Source: Leptospira congkakensis (GTDB taxonomy: Bacteria > Spirochaetota > Leptospiria > Leptospirales > Leptospiraceae). From it: DNA of 64,000 nucleotides. The notes under the pieces are model-generated. The model was not told the origin of the DNA, made no database searches, and saw nothing but the letters and a program-made list of their open reading frames with translations. The stretch is taken from assembly GCF_004770265.1 (NCBI RefSeq), contig NZ_RQGQ01000016.1, forward strand, positions 62,001-126,000, written 5' to 3'. The position numbers and the translations under genes are program-made. This document shows, in pieces, positions 37,312 through 46,757 of the stretch; position 1 is the stretch's first letter; the number at the start of each line of letters is the position of its first letter.

Positions 37312-38025
37312 ATGAGAATTGACGAGTCCCCATTCAATCGTATGAATGTAGATCTTCTAAAAGATCGGCGGGTGAGTTATGTCGGTCATGGACAATTGGA
37401 ATCTGCCCCTGAATCTCTTTCCGCTCTCCATGTCATTTCTCATGAACTAGGCCATGCAGCCGAATTCAAAAATCAAGCTTTCAGGGAAGGACGAGATGTC
37501 CAAGAAGTTCAAGTCAAAATCAATTATGAGCTAAGAGATGGTCGTATGGTAGCAGTTAGTGGAGAGACTCAAGCTGTTACTCGTACAAAACCAAATTCGG
37601 AAGAAGACCCGGCCCTAACTCCTTATTCGGATGGAAAATCCATCAAAGATCTTTTTCAGTTGAAAGAAGAAGAGGACAAAAAAACTAATTCGAAAGAGAA
37701 AACCAAATTAAATCCAAAAGAGATCATGCAGAAATCTCATGAAAAAGATTTGGAATCTAAAATCAAAGAATTGGAAACAAGGTTAGAGTCAGAGAAAACT
37801 AAAAAATCTGCAACCGATGTTCATTCTGCGGAACGATTGAAAGAAATTGAATCTGAAAAAAAACGTTTGGAAGAGGAAGTCAGACTTCTTCGTGTGAAAG
37901 AACAACTAAAAGAAACTTTTGCGTTGTTAACAGATTTTCGTAAGATGATGACTTCTAATTTGTTTGGAATGATGAGTCTTCAAACCGGATCAAACTCCGG
38001 TAATTACTTAGACACTTTTGTTTGA
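37312..38025 (+). CDS. SprA-related HELGH putative metalloprotease with coiled coil
   Basis: A 237-residue protein with no signal peptide. Residues 44-48 are HELGH, the zinc-binding HExxH motif of gluzincin-like peptidases. It is followed by YELRDGRMVAVSGETQAVTR, which matches the YxxGPDGRxYAVGGEV pattern of the SprA-related family. The rest (about 140-215) is a strongly charged coiled coil rich in Glu and Lys. No third zinc ligand can be assigned by eye. An AGGTGGTGAGG ribosome-binding region precedes ATG 37312. The 3' end overlaps engB on the other strand by 22 bases. Peptidase activity is inferred only. Confidence 0.75.
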   Translation: MRIDESPFNRMNVDLLKDRRVSYVGHGQLESAPESLSALHVISHELGHAAEFKNQAFREGRDVQEVQVKINYELRDGRMVAVSGETQAVTRTKPNSEEDPALTPYSDGKSIKDLFQLKEEEDKKTNSKEKTKLNPKEIMQKSHEKDLESKIKELETRLESEKTKKSATDVHSAERLKEIESEKKRLEEEVRLLRVKEQLKETFALLTDFRKMMTSNLFGMMSLQTGSNSGNYLDTFV

Positions 38026-38636
38026 TCCACCATATTTTCTACGATAAACTCTCTTAATTCTCCAACACCTCTACCTGTTGTTGCCGAAAGGTAAAATACT
38101 CGAAAGGGAACTCCAATTTCATTCATTGCTGCTTCCATGTCTGTACGCACTCGGTGTTGTTCGCTTTGGTTGAGTTTGTCAATTTTGGTGCGGATCACAA
38201 CAGGTTTAATTTTTTTTTCCATAGCCACTTCTATGGTGGAAAGTTCTTCTTCAGGAAATTCTCTTTGTGAATCACAGAGGATAAATAAAATTTTTAAATT
38301 TTTCCAACTATTGAGAAAACCTTCCAAAAGTTTCATCATATCTTTGTGTTCTTTATGAGATGCTTTTGAATAACCAAATCCTGGTAAGTCGATGAGATTA
38401 AACCCTTCTTTGGTTCTAAATATATTGATGAGTTTTGTTTTTCCTGGTGTTTTTGAAACTTTGGCTAGTCCTCTATGATTTGAGAGTGCATTCAGTAAAC
38501 TGGACTTACCAGAATTGGATCTTCCCATAAATGTGATAGAAGGCACAGAATCTAATTCTTCCTTTTCACTTAGATGTGCAATCGATGTAAAAAATTTAGT
38601 TTCTGGAAAGGGAATTTCTTTGGAATACTTATGCAT
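38004..38636 (-). CDS. engB: YihA/EngB ribosome-biogenesis GTPase
   Basis: A 210-residue GTPase involved in large-subunit assembly (YsxC in Bacillus). G1 is GRSNSGKSSLLNAL, G3 is DLPGFGYSKAS, G4 is RTKIDKLN, and G5 is YLSATTGRG, all in the family order. Length is normal. It starts 5 bases after the tilS stop, so it is in the phosphatase-tilS-engB operon, and converges with the HELGH gene with a 22-base overlap. Confidence 0.94.
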   Translation of the reverse strand: MHKYSKEIPFPETKFFTSIAHLSEKEELDSVPSITFMGRSNSGKSSLLNALSNHRGLAKVSKTPGKTKLINIFRTKEGFNLIDLPGFGYSKASHKEHKDMMKLLEGFLNSWKNLKILFILCDSQREFPEEELSTIEVAMEKKIKPVVIRTKIDKLNQSEQHRVRTDMEAAMNEIGVPFRVFYLSATTGRGVGELREFIVENMVDQTKVSK

Positions 38637-38641
38637 CTAGT

Positions 38642-39942
38642 TCACCTTTCCAGATAGATTCGTTTGGGATAATTCTTTTCACTTTTTGAAAACAGAGAAA
38701 ACAAAATTTGAATGGGTTCTCCTTCAAAATAAAGGATAGGAATGAAGGTTCTGAGGAAAAAAGGAATCCCGTTTTCCCGCATACATTCAGAAATTTCCTT
38801 ATTTCCTGAGCGAATTTGGATTTTTTGGCCATGGTGCCAAGATCCTAGATTGTATTTTTCTTCTGGATCAGAAAGTTTAAACCTGTTTTGGTTCCAATCA
38901 ATCAAAAGAAAATTTCCTTCCCGGTGTGAGACCGCCTTTTTAAAGGCAGGAGATTTTTTATCAATGATGAAAAGATCACCAAACTTCGATTTGTATAAAA
39001 AACAGTTTTTGTTTTCTAAAAATGCTCTTTCCCCTTCTGATTGGAGATGGAAATTATCAAACCCTGATTTGTATAGAGGATAATGTCCCAGAAGTTTTAA
39101 ATGAAAGTCGATGAGTTCTTTTTTTGCGGATAAATTTAGGCTCACCCAAGTTTCGTGAGGGATTCGAAATAAATGAGGTGTAGGTTTTTGAATGTTTTCG
39201 TTTTTTAAATCAAACTGTAAACTTAGTTGTGACCTATCATGAAAATTCCAATAGGTTTTGTGAAAGTTCCAGTTTTCTTTTTCTAAAACTGGTAATAATT
39301 CCATACGGAGACGGTTACGTTTATACACTGAATCTTTATTGGATTCGTCTTCAAAGATTCTCATCTTTTCAGAAACAAATAAGTAAAGTTGTTCTAATTC
39401 TTTATCTTCAAAAAAAACTAAAGGTAAAAACCGTTCTCCATCAAAAGGAGGAAGGGTATAAAATGCTTTTTTACCACCACCCCGTGTTAGGTGTAAAAAA
39501 ATAGATTCTGTATAGTCTTTGCAGTGGTGTCCCGTAAGGATGATGGATGGATTTTGATTCGTAATTTTTTTTAGTTCATGGTAACGAACAAGTCTTCCTG
39601 TTTCTTCTAATCCCTTTTTTAGTTTGAGAGATAAATTTGGGATTTTTTTTTTACAAAATGAAAAGGGAAGTTCGTGGATTTTAAAAATTGGAAGAGTTCT
39701 TTTTCTTCTTCTTCAATGGAACGAATGCCATGAGACAAATAAAACAAAGTTGGAATTTGGATTTGGTATCTCTCCATTAGATATTTCCAAAACAAAACCA
39801 AGATAGAGGAATCTTTTCCCCCAGAATAGGAGATAAGAAACTGAGTTTTGTTTTCTGCCCAAAGTTCGGGGAGTTTGTTTCCCATTCGGCTAAGGGCCAA
39901 ATCAAATAGTTTTGTGATTGGAGTTGGAATTTCCGAAATCAT
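38642..39942 (-). CDS. tilS: tRNA(Ile)-lysidine synthetase, interrupted by a -1 frame change at an A10 run
   Basis: TilS modifies the CAU anticodon of tRNA-Ile2 to lysidine and is essential in nearly all bacteria. The first frame (from ATG 39942) holds the PP-loop SYSGGKDS, residues 39-45, then ends at about 39619. Going back one base at the A10 run (39652-39643, reverse strand) gives an open frame with no stop for 94 codons, carrying RLVRYHELK, the TilS motif TGHHCKDYTES and HLTRGGGKKAF. It continues into the C-terminal part beginning near 39364 (NKDSVYKRNRLRMELLP). Combined length is about 433 residues, normal for TilS. Either a sequence error, a pseudogene, or a functional gene using slippage. 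Confidence 0.88.
39643..39652 (-). other. A10 slippage site inside tilS
   Basis: Ten consecutive A residues on the coding strand, read GTA-AAA-AAA-AAA-TCC in the first frame. One extra A in the transcript, or a one-base backward ribosome slip, would join the two tilS frames exactly here. Confidence 0.7.
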
Positions 39943-41867
39943 ATCTTCCTTACTGCCACCATAGTGATATCATCGTGTTGTTCCTGTTCTTTGACAAATT
40001 CTTTTAGTTCGGAATAGATCTTCTCGAGAATGTTTTTTGGCTCGAGGGAGATCCAAGAAAGAAAACTGGATTTGAGTTTTGGTTCACTAAACTCGATTCC
40101 TTCAGCATTTCGTGCCTCTGTGACTCCATCAGTATAGAGTAATATGGTGTCACCAGATTCAAATCTCAATTTGGACTCATTCCGAAATGCGGAAATATCG
40201 GGTTGGATTCCTAAAATGACTCCCTCTGTTTCAATCACCGATAGCGATTTGGAATTTGCATGGTAATGGTAAAAATTTCCATGACCGGCACCTGAAAATT
40301 GTACTTCCCCTGTAATCAGGTTCCATCTTAGCAAAATCATACTCATATACCTTGGAGTGATGGCTTCTTTATAACTGGAATAAAGATAATTATTGATATC
40401 GTTTAGGATTTCCCAAGGAGAATCTTTAACGCGAACTAGGGAATGTAAAATGGTTCTGACGGTTGCCATCACAAGTCCTGCCGCCACTCCTTTCCCACTG
40501 ACATCTCCGATACAGATAAACAACTCGTTTCTATTAGGTGAAAGGATAAAGTCATAATAATCTCCACCGATTCCACGAGCGGGCACCATAAAACCACCAA
40601 AAGAAAATCCTTCGGCTTCGGGAGCTTTTCTAGGTAAAAGTGTACTTTGGATTTCTTTTGCGATTTCAATTTCTTTTTCCAATCTTTCTTTATTGGAAAG
40701 GTTTTGGTATAAATTAGAATTTTCCATCGTGATTCTGGCTAAGGAAACAAAGGCATTCAGTGCTTCAATTTCGTCATGTGGGAATCTACTATTTTGTTTG
40801 GTTAAAATGAATACACAACGAGTTCCATTTTCTAAGGTTAAAGGAAACACCATGGATTCTTTCCCTTCGATTCCTATTGTTTCGAAATCAAGGATAGAGT
40901 TTGGATCGATGGTAATGGTTTCTTTTGTTTGCAAGAGTGAGTGAATCTTTTGTACATCTATGGTTTCGGTTTTAGTTTGGATTTGTTGGTTTTCTAAATC
41001 ACGATGAAGTTTGAAAATTTTTGCTTTTGAGGAACCTGGTGGATTTTCAATCAGAGAAGTGACCGAAGATTCTACAATTCCAGAGAGAGTTAAAAGGATC
41101 ATCCTAACCATTTCATCATGGTTGTTAAGATAGAGTTGGCTTAGGGTGAGTGCGGCTGTATGTAAACTTTGAAAGTTTTTGGATTGGTTTTCGGATTTAG
41201 AAAATAAAAGAGAATTTCGAAGGGAAACAGCAAATTGACCAACAACAATTTGCAAAATTTCCTGATCCTCCACAAAATAAGAATCATCTTCGTCTTCATA
41301 ATCAATGGTTACCATTCCCACAGCTGTGTTGGCGTAAAGTATGGGGATGACTAGTTGTGATTTGGTTCCTGTCAGTTTAGAATAGAATTGATAAAATGGA
41401 TGGGTTTGTTCTGAAAATTTATAAAAACAAGGTTCTCCCTTTGCCATGGACTCAATCAAAATTCCATAACTCAAATCATAATCTAAAGTGATTCGTTTGA
41501 TGGCCCTTTCTAAGGTTTTTTGTTTGGTCGAATAGTAAGCTAATTTAACTTCACCTAATTCTAAATTGGTGATAAACACGGCCACCTTATCTCGTTTCAA
41601 ACGTACTGAGATGAGTTCAGTAAATCTTTGCATCAAATCTTCCAAATCAATACTTGAGTTGAATAGAGAGAGATTGTCTAAGAGGAACTCAGTTTTCTCT
41701 TGGGAGGAGAGGATGTTTTTCCCAATCCGAGGGATTTTGCGTTTTTCCAGAATCCATTCGCGATTGCAGGTTTGGCAGAAAAACCGACCATTCTTCGTGA
41801 TCCCATTGGGAAGTTGGGGTTCCGCACAAAGCAAACAAATCCGGTCTTCCATGGGTTCTCGGTTCAT
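39939..41867 (-). CDS. zinc-ribbon/GAF/PP2C (SpoIIE-type) phosphatase
   Basis: A 642-residue cytoplasmic protein. Residues 11-34 form a CxxC...CxxC zinc ribbon (CLLC and CQTC). Two GAF-like regions follow (about 65-210, with LEDLMQRFTELISVRLKRDK and YGILIESMAKGEP; a second, more divergent one about 225-375), then a linker helix and a SpoIIE PP2C domain (about 400-642). Phosphatase motifs include ESTLLP-like QSTLLPRKAP, GGDYYDF, ICIGDVSGKGVAAGLVMA and DTILLYTDGVTEARN. This is RsbU-type architecture acting on anti-sigma antagonists. The stop overlaps the tilS start (ATGA). An N-terminal zinc ribbon is unusual for the class. Confidence 0.87.
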   Translation of the reverse strand: MNREPMEDRICLLCAEPQLPNGITKNGRFFCQTCNREWILEKRKIPRIGKNILSSQEKTEFLLDNLSLFNSSIDLEDLMQRFTELISVRLKRDKVAVFITNLELGEVKLAYYSTKQKTLERAIKRITLDYDLSYGILIESMAKGEPCFYKFSEQTHPFYQFYSKLTGTKSQLVIPILYANTAVGMVTIDYEDEDDSYFVEDQEILQIVVGQFAVSLRNSLLFSKSENQSKNFQSLHTAALTLSQLYLNNHDEMVRMILLTLSGIVESSVTSLIENPPGSSKAKIFKLHRDLENQQIQTKTETIDVQKIHSLLQTKETITIDPNSILDFETIGIEGKESMVFPLTLENGTRCVFILTKQNSRFPHDEIEALNAFVSLARITMENSNLYQNLSNKERLEKEIEIAKEIQSTLLPRKAPEAEGFSFGGFMVPARGIGGDYYDFILSPNRNELFICIGDVSGKGVAAGLVMATVRTILHSLVRVKDSPWEILNDINNYLYSSYKEAITPRYMSMILLRWNLITGEVQFSGAGHGNFYHYHANSKSLSVIETEGVILGIQPDISAFRNESKLRFESGDTILLYTDGVTEARNAEGIEFSEPKLKSSFLSWISLEPKNILEKIYSELKEFVKEQEQHDDITMVAVRKI

Positions 41868-42114
41868 CCTTAGCCAGGTTATTCGATTTCTTTTTTCATA
41901 TGCTACAAGAATTTCCTATAAATCCGAGAAACCTGGTACGATTCATGCTTAATCTATAAGCAAAAGTTGTTTTTTCTGCAGAAATCGAAAGGATGTCGGC
42001 GAATATGATTAAAAAATGGTTTATTTGTTCAATAAATAAGCATAGTGTTTTGGTCACTAGCAGTGTCCTTCTGTATTCTTTCGAGGCAGGGCGTAATAAT
42101 AAAGAGCAAGAACT

Positions 42115-44232
42115 ATGAGCGTGAAAAAATTTAATCCCATCCAATCCATCCACGAAGTTGCCACAGCTATGAATTCTACCCAAGACCCAGACGGGCTTCT
42201 TGAGCTCATTTTGGATCGTTGCATCCAAATTTGTGGGGTGGAATCTGGGTCCCTCATGCTCATTGATGAAAAACATGCAGTCCTGGATGCAGTCACTTCT
42301 CGGGGGATGAACCAACAACTCCTTCGGGAAACCAAACTGAAAATTGGGCAAGGGATTACTGGGGTGGCTGCTTCTACAGGAAAAGCGAAGCTCGTCAATG
42401 ATGTTTCTAAAGATCCGGACTACATTCAAGTAAAGGAAGAAATCAAATCAGAGTTAGTTGCTCCGATGATTGTGGAAGATGATATTATTGGGGTTATTTC
42501 GCTCGACTCCAACAGATTGAATGCGTTTACAGCAGAGATGTTGGAAATTGTAAGTGTCCTTGCTCACCAAGCAGGTCAAATTTTTAAAAACTTACAAACC
42601 ATTCGTAATTTAGAACAAAGAACTAAAATTCAAGCAACCCTTATTGAAATTTCTAAAGTGGTTAGTTCCACATTAGATCAAAATGAAGTTTTTGATTCCA
42701 TTATGGTCACAATGGAAAAATCACTTCGTTTAGAGAAGGGAAGTATTGTTTTATTTAAAAAAGAAGAAGGACTACTCAGGATCGTTGCTGCCTCTGGGTT
42801 GTCTCCAGAAGAGATTGATAAAGGTAGTTACCAATCTGGTGAAGGAATTACTGGAAAGGTATATGAATCCGGTGAACCTATCATCATTGAATCGGTCGCA
42901 AGCCATCCTGATTTTTTAAATCGTGTTGGATATTTGTCTCATTTTAAGCATGATCCACATAACGTAAGTTTACTTTGTGCACCCATTCTCAGTGAACAAA
43001 CGATGCTTGGTGTTGTAAATGCATTTATCGTTCAAAACAAACACACTGATTTAAAATCTTATTTAGATTTTTTACAAGTGGTTGCTTCCATTATTTCCCA
43101 ATCGATTAAAATTCAAAACTTGGTGGAAGAGGCTAAAAAAGAAATATCTCGTGAAAATATCCAACTCAAAAGAGAATTAAAAAATAAGTATAAGTTTGGA
43201 TCTCTCATCGGTAAAGCTGCCAGTATGGAAAAGATGTTTGAAAAAATCCAACTGGTTGCCGATTCCAGAGCATCTGTTTTGATTACGGGTGAATCAGGAA
43301 CTGGTAAAGAGATGATTGCCAATGCCATTCATTACAATAGTTCTCGTTCTGAAAATCCATTCATCAAAATCAACTGTGCCGCAATTCCTGAAAATTTACT
43401 TGAGAGCGAACTTTTTGGTCATAAAAAAGGATCTTTTACGGGTGCGGTGACTGATAAAAAAGGAAAGTTTGAATTAGCAGACACAGGAACCATATTTCTC
43501 GATGAAATTGGCGAAATGGATTTAAACTTACAATCTAAATTGTTACGTGTGTTGCAAGAAAGAGAAATCGAAGCGATTGGATCTACCAAAGCAAAAAAAG
43601 TAGATGTTAGAATCATTGCGGCAACGAATGCAGAGTTAGAACAATTAGTTGCAGAGAAAAAGTTTAGAGCCGATCTTTTTTATAGATTGAATGTAGTCAA
43701 AATCAATACACCAGCATTACGTGATCGTGTTGAGGACATTCCTCTACTCATGAATCACTTTTTGGAAAAATACACAAAAGACAATAATAAAGTGGTAAAA
43801 GGGATTTCTAGAGAGGCATCCAAACTTCTATTGAAATACCGTTGGCCAGGTAACGTCCGTGAGTTGGAAAATGTGATCGAAAGAGCCGTTGTTCTTGCTC
43901 AAGACGAGATCTTAAGTGAAGAGGATTTTTCTGATATTCTTTCTAGTTTGGAAGATATGCCGGAACATGCAACAGAAGTGACCCAATTGAACCATGTAGA
44001 ATCCGTGTCTGGTGCTGAACCTCTGGATTTAGGATCGGGTCGATTGACACCGGGACAACTAGATGGCCTTGATGGTCGCGCTATGGAAATAGTTGTGAGC
44101 GAAGTGGAATCAAGACTCATCCAATATGCAATGAAAAAGTTCCGTTATACAAAAACCCGAGTCGCAAAGTTTTTGGGAATCAACCGAAACACTTTGGATA
44201 AAAAAATCAAAGAACTCAATATCGAATACTAA
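42115..44232 (+). CDS. GAF-GAF sigma-54-dependent transcriptional activator
   Basis: A 705-residue enhancer-binding protein with two N-terminal GAF domains (about 10-160 and 180-340), a sigma-54 AAA+ domain (about 360-600) and a C-terminal Fis-type helix-turn-helix ([20 protein letters not shown]). Walker A is GESGTGKE, and Walker B lies in [12 protein letters not shown]. The sigma-54-contacting loop reads GSFTGAV instead of GAFTGA, with the important Phe and Thr conserved. It lacks a receiver domain, so input is probably a small molecule bound to GAF. A 247-base intergenic region separates it from the divergent phosphatase operon; I saw no convincing -24/-12 promoter there. Confidence 0.93.
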   Translation: MSVKKFNPIQSIHEVATAMNSTQDPDGLLELILDRCIQICGVESGSLMLIDEKHAVLDAVTSRGMNQQLLRETKLKIGQGITGVAASTGKAKLVNDVSKDPDYIQVKEEIKSELVAPMIVEDDIIGVISLDSNRLNAFTAEMLEIVSVLAHQAGQIFKNLQTIRNLEQRTKIQATLIEISKVVSSTLDQNEVFDSIMVTMEKSLRLEKGSIVLFKKEEGLLRIVAASGLSPEEIDKGSYQSGEGITGKVYESGEPIIIESVASHPDFLNRVGYLSHFKHDPHNVSLLCAPILSEQTMLGVVNAFIVQNKHTDLKSYLDFLQVVASIISQSIKIQNLVEEAKKEISRENIQLKRELKNKYKFGSLIGKAASMEKMFEKIQLVADSRASVLITGESGTGKEMIANAIHYNSSRSENPFIKINCAAIPENLLESELFGHKKGSFTGAVTDKKGKFELADTGTIFLDEIGEMDLNLQSKLLRVLQEREIEAIGSTKAKKVDVRIIAATNAELEQLVAEKKFRADLFYRLNVVKINTPALRDRVEDIPLLMNHFLEKYTKDNNKVVKGISREASKLLLKYRWPGNVRELENVIERAVVLAQDEILSEEDFSDILSSLEDMPEHATEVTQLNHVESVSGAEPLDLGSGRLTPGQLDGLDGRAMEIVVSEVESRLIQYAMKKFRYTKTRVAKFLGINRNTLDKKIKELNIEY

Positions 44233-44240
44233 GTATTGGT

Positions 44241-45041
44241 TTAGTTGGTTGGTTCTGGAAAATGATTCAAATGGGAAATGGGTCCCGTTTGAATTTCATC
44301 TTCTAGTGTTAGGTGAAGGTATTCTTTTGCTGAACCAACTGCTTCTGGGAGATTTTTTCCGTGAGCTAAAAAGGATGTGATGGCGGCGGAATAAGTACAA
44401 CCTGTGCCATGTGTGTTTTTACCTTTCAAAAATGGTTTTGAATATAGATAAGATGATTCTCCATCAAACAAAACATCTGTGGCTTCCGAAGCATTGGGGA
44501 GATGACCGCCTTTTAAAAGAATAGGCACTTTATACTTTTGGAATAATTTCTCAGCCATAGGAACCAGTTGGTCGTATTGGTGGATTTTTTCACCCAGAAG
44601 TAATGACGCCTCATCTAGATTAGGTGTGATGAGCTTTGCAAGTGGTATTAGATCTTTGATTAAAGAATTGATGGCGTCGTCTTTCAGTAATTTTGCGCCA
44701 CTAGTTGCGACCATGACTGGATCCACTACCAGTTGGATGTCTGGGTTTTCATAAAAAAATTCAGCAACTACTTCGATGATTTTGGCAGAGTATAACATTC
44801 CGGTTTTTGCAGCTTTGACGGGAAAGTATCCGGAAACTGCTTTTAGTTGTGCGGCTACAAAGTCGGGTGAAATTTCGGAGATACCCGTGACCCCATCAGG
44901 ATTTTGAGCTGTCAAACAAGTGAAGGTTGTGGTTCCAAAAGTTGCGAGTGAAGAAAAGGTTTTGAGATCGGCTTGAACCCCGGCCCCACCTCCGGAATCG
45001 GATCCAGCAACAGTTAAGGTAATTGGAAAATTTTTGATCAT
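44241..45041 (-). CDS. thiD: hydroxymethylpyrimidine/phosphomethylpyrimidine kinase
   Basis: ThiD phosphorylates HMP and HMP-phosphate to HMP-pyrophosphate in thiamine synthesis. The 266-residue ribokinase-fold protein starts ITLTVAGSDSGGGAGVQADL and contains LVVDPVMVATSGAKLL and the anion-hole motif KGKNTHGTGCTYSAAI with the catalytic Asp/Cys region. ATG 45041 is used because the signature begins right after it; an earlier in-frame start would overlap the alkyltransferase-like gene. It lies 1 base downstream of that gene. No TPP riboswitch is visible upstream. Confidence 0.93.
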   Translation of the reverse strand: MIKNFPITLTVAGSDSGGGAGVQADLKTFSSLATFGTTTFTCLTAQNPDGVTGISEISPDFVAAQLKAVSGYFPVKAAKTGMLYSAKIIEVVAEFFYENPDIQLVVDPVMVATSGAKLLKDDAINSLIKDLIPLAKLITPNLDEASLLLGEKIHQYDQLVPMAEKLFQKYKVPILLKGGHLPNASEATDVLFDGESSYLYSKPFLKGKNTHGTGCTYSAAITSFLAHGKNLPEAVGSAKEYLHLTLEDEIQTGPISHLNHFPEPTN

Positions 45042-45042
45042 A

Positions 45043-45381
45043 CTATGGGAACCATCCGTACTTGTCAAAATTCAATGTATCATCGTTTAGATCAAAGGAA
45101 ACACCTTCTGATTGTAGGATTTTTTTCTGAAGGTCGGCACGGAAAATATCTCCACGAAAAGAAATTTTCCCTTGGGCATTGATGACTCTTTGCCAAGGAA
45201 TCTTTTGTTCCATTTCTTTTTTGAGTGCGTTTAGTGCATAACCGACGGCCCTTGCCGCTCTTGGATTTCCTAGAAGTAAAGCGATATGTCCATAGGTAGT
45301 GACTTTACCCTTGGGGATTTTTTTTACGACAACATACACGGAATCATAAAAATTCTTACTTTTAGTTTTAGGACTCTTCAT
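45043..45381 (-). CDS. alkyltransferase-like (ATL) DNA-damage binding protein
   Basis: A 112-residue protein of the MGMT family that lacks the catalytic Cys. The conserved PCHRV block is replaced by PWQRVINAQG with Trp63, which defines ATL proteins. The helix-turn-helix region RAARAVGYALNALKK and Tyr30 of the TYG motif are kept. ATLs flip O6-alkylguanine out of DNA without removing the alkyl group and hand the lesion to nucleotide excision repair. It is the first gene of a two-gene unit with thiD. Length fits ATL rather than Ada-type proteins. Confidence 0.88.
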   Translation of the reverse strand: MKSPKTKSKNFYDSVYVVVKKIPKGKVTTYGHIALLLGNPRAARAVGYALNALKKEMEQKIPWQRVINAQGKISFRGDIFRADLQKKILQSEGVSFDLNDDTLNFDKYGWFP

Positions 45382-45447
45382 TGAATTTGGATTTATATTC
45401 TAATTTTAATTTTTTTTTTGTAAATCCCTTTTCAGAACCGAATCGAA

Positions 45448-46326
45448 ATGAAAATTTCCGAATACGCAAAACATTTGTTACTCGCTCCAAATTTGGAAGA
45501 TAAACTATTACCTCCCAGTAGGCGTTGGGATGAGGAAACCGATGTTATGCCCATACGAATAGAATCACCTGGCCGTTCTCCCAAACTCCAGTTTTCGGAT
45601 AAAAAGGTAAAAATCCCTCGTTTGGAACATCTAAATTTAGTATCCAATCGTGGGCTGAGCCTTCATCATTTTGCAAATCATGAGCTAATGGCGATCGAGT
45701 TATTTGCTTGGGCTCTTTTGGCTTTTCCATCAGCACCCAAATCGGTTCGGAATGGTTTTTTAAAAACGATCGAAGAAGAACAAACTCACTTAAAACTCTA
45801 TTTAGATCGAATGAGAGAGTTCGGAGTTAATTTTGGTGACCTTCCATTGAATTATATTTTTTGGAAACAACTCGGTCAATTTGGCACTTTGGAATCTTTT
45901 GCAGCAGTAATGTCCGTTTCTTTTGAAGGAGCCAATTTAGATTATGCTCAAGTTTATGCACAAGTTTTTTCTTACTTCGGTGATGATCTAACTTCCGAAA
46001 TCATGCTCACAATTTTTGAAGATGAAATCAAACATGTGAAAAGAGGACTTCGTGCTTTCGAACATTCTGTTCCAGAAAATAAAAATCATTGGGAACATTA
46101 TCTTTCTCTGATTCAATTTCCATTTACTCCTAGAAGAGCTAAGGGTTATTTATATTTACCGGAAACAAGAGCACTTGCGGGTATGAACCCTGAGTTCATT
46201 TTGTCTCTTGGAAGTTATGAAGATGAATATACTGGTAGGGTCAACCTCGAATCTGTAAAAAAATTCGGATTAGGAGAGACCATCCTTCGTAAAAACAGAC
46301 TTGATTCTAAGTTGCCTAGTCCTTAG
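45448..46326 (+). CDS. DUF455 ferritin-like protein
   Basis: A 292-residue protein of the DUF455 family, a ferritin-like helical bundle. The block HHFANHELMAIELFAWALLA gives a glutamate/histidine helix, matched later by EEEQTHLKLYLDRM and FEDEIKHVKRGLRAF, which together could bind a di-metal centre. Members are sometimes linked to tRNA hydroxylase MiaE-like folds, but the reaction is not established. The gene is preceded by an AT-rich region with a T10 run and followed after 21 bases by the cytochrome c'-like gene. Confidence 0.85.
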   Translation: MKISEYAKHLLLAPNLEDKLLPPSRRWDEETDVMPIRIESPGRSPKLQFSDKKVKIPRLEHLNLVSNRGLSLHHFANHELMAIELFAWALLAFPSAPKSVRNGFLKTIEEEQTHLKLYLDRMREFGVNFGDLPLNYIFWKQLGQFGTLESFAAVMSVSFEGANLDYAQVYAQVFSYFGDDLTSEIMLTIFEDEIKHVKRGLRAFEHSVPENKNHWEHYLSLIQFPFTPRRAKGYLYLPETRALAGMNPEFILSLGSYEDEYTGRVNLESVKKFGLGETILRKNRLDSKLPSP

Positions 46327-46347
46327 GATTTCCAGCGGAAGGTAATT

Positions 46348-46749
46348 ATGAAATTGAGAATGGTATTGAGTTTATTATTATTTTTTTCTGCACTCGGAGT
46401 AGTACTGAATGCTGAAAAAAAAGTCAAAGCTAATACGGAAATGAATCTTCATGACTTCATGGAAGACTTTACCAAACCAGCAACCAAGTTGTATGATAAA
46501 AAAGACAATGCAGATTATCTGAATAAAATCTTAGAAAAGGTTCCAGACATGGCACCGGATGATCAAAAAGCAGAATGGAAAGAGATTATCGATGCAAAAC
46601 TTGCAGTGGGAAAACCAGATGAAACTTGTAAGTCATGCCATACAAAATTCAAAAAAGAATACAAAGCCAAATTTAGAAAAAAATTAATTGTGATCCCTGA
46701 AGAACTTCTCAGTTTTCCAAAAGAAATCAAAGAGCTACTAAAAAAATAA
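46348..46749 (+). CDS. cytochrome c'-like monoheme protein
   Basis: A 133-residue exported protein with a signal peptide (MVLSLLLFFSALGVVLNA). A single heme-attachment motif CKSCH is at residues 94-98, located late in an otherwise helical domain. A C-terminal CxxCH after three helices is the cytochrome c' arrangement. A Met ligand is not obvious, consistent with five-coordinate heme. It could bind NO or CO or move electrons in the periplasm; no redox partner gene is adjacent. The hairpin at 46758-46775 lies between it and the porin gene. Confidence 0.75.
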   Translation: MKLRMVLSLLLFFSALGVVLNAEKKVKANTEMNLHDFMEDFTKPATKLYDKKDNADYLNKILEKVPDMAPDDQKAEWKEIIDAKLAVGKPDETCKSCHTKFKKEYKAKFRKKLIVIPEELLSFPKEIKELLKK

Positions 46750-46757
46750 ATATATTT

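Noticed and set aside
41896..42429. 177-residue open frame on the minus strand
   Set aside because: It runs antisense over the start of the sigma-54 activator and has no recognisable domain, signal peptide or ribosome-binding site.
44241..45447. TPP riboswitch ahead of the thiD unit
   Set aside because: No THI-box-like sequence or suitable leader is visible; the gene upstream starts 1 base before thiD and the leader is short and AT-rich.
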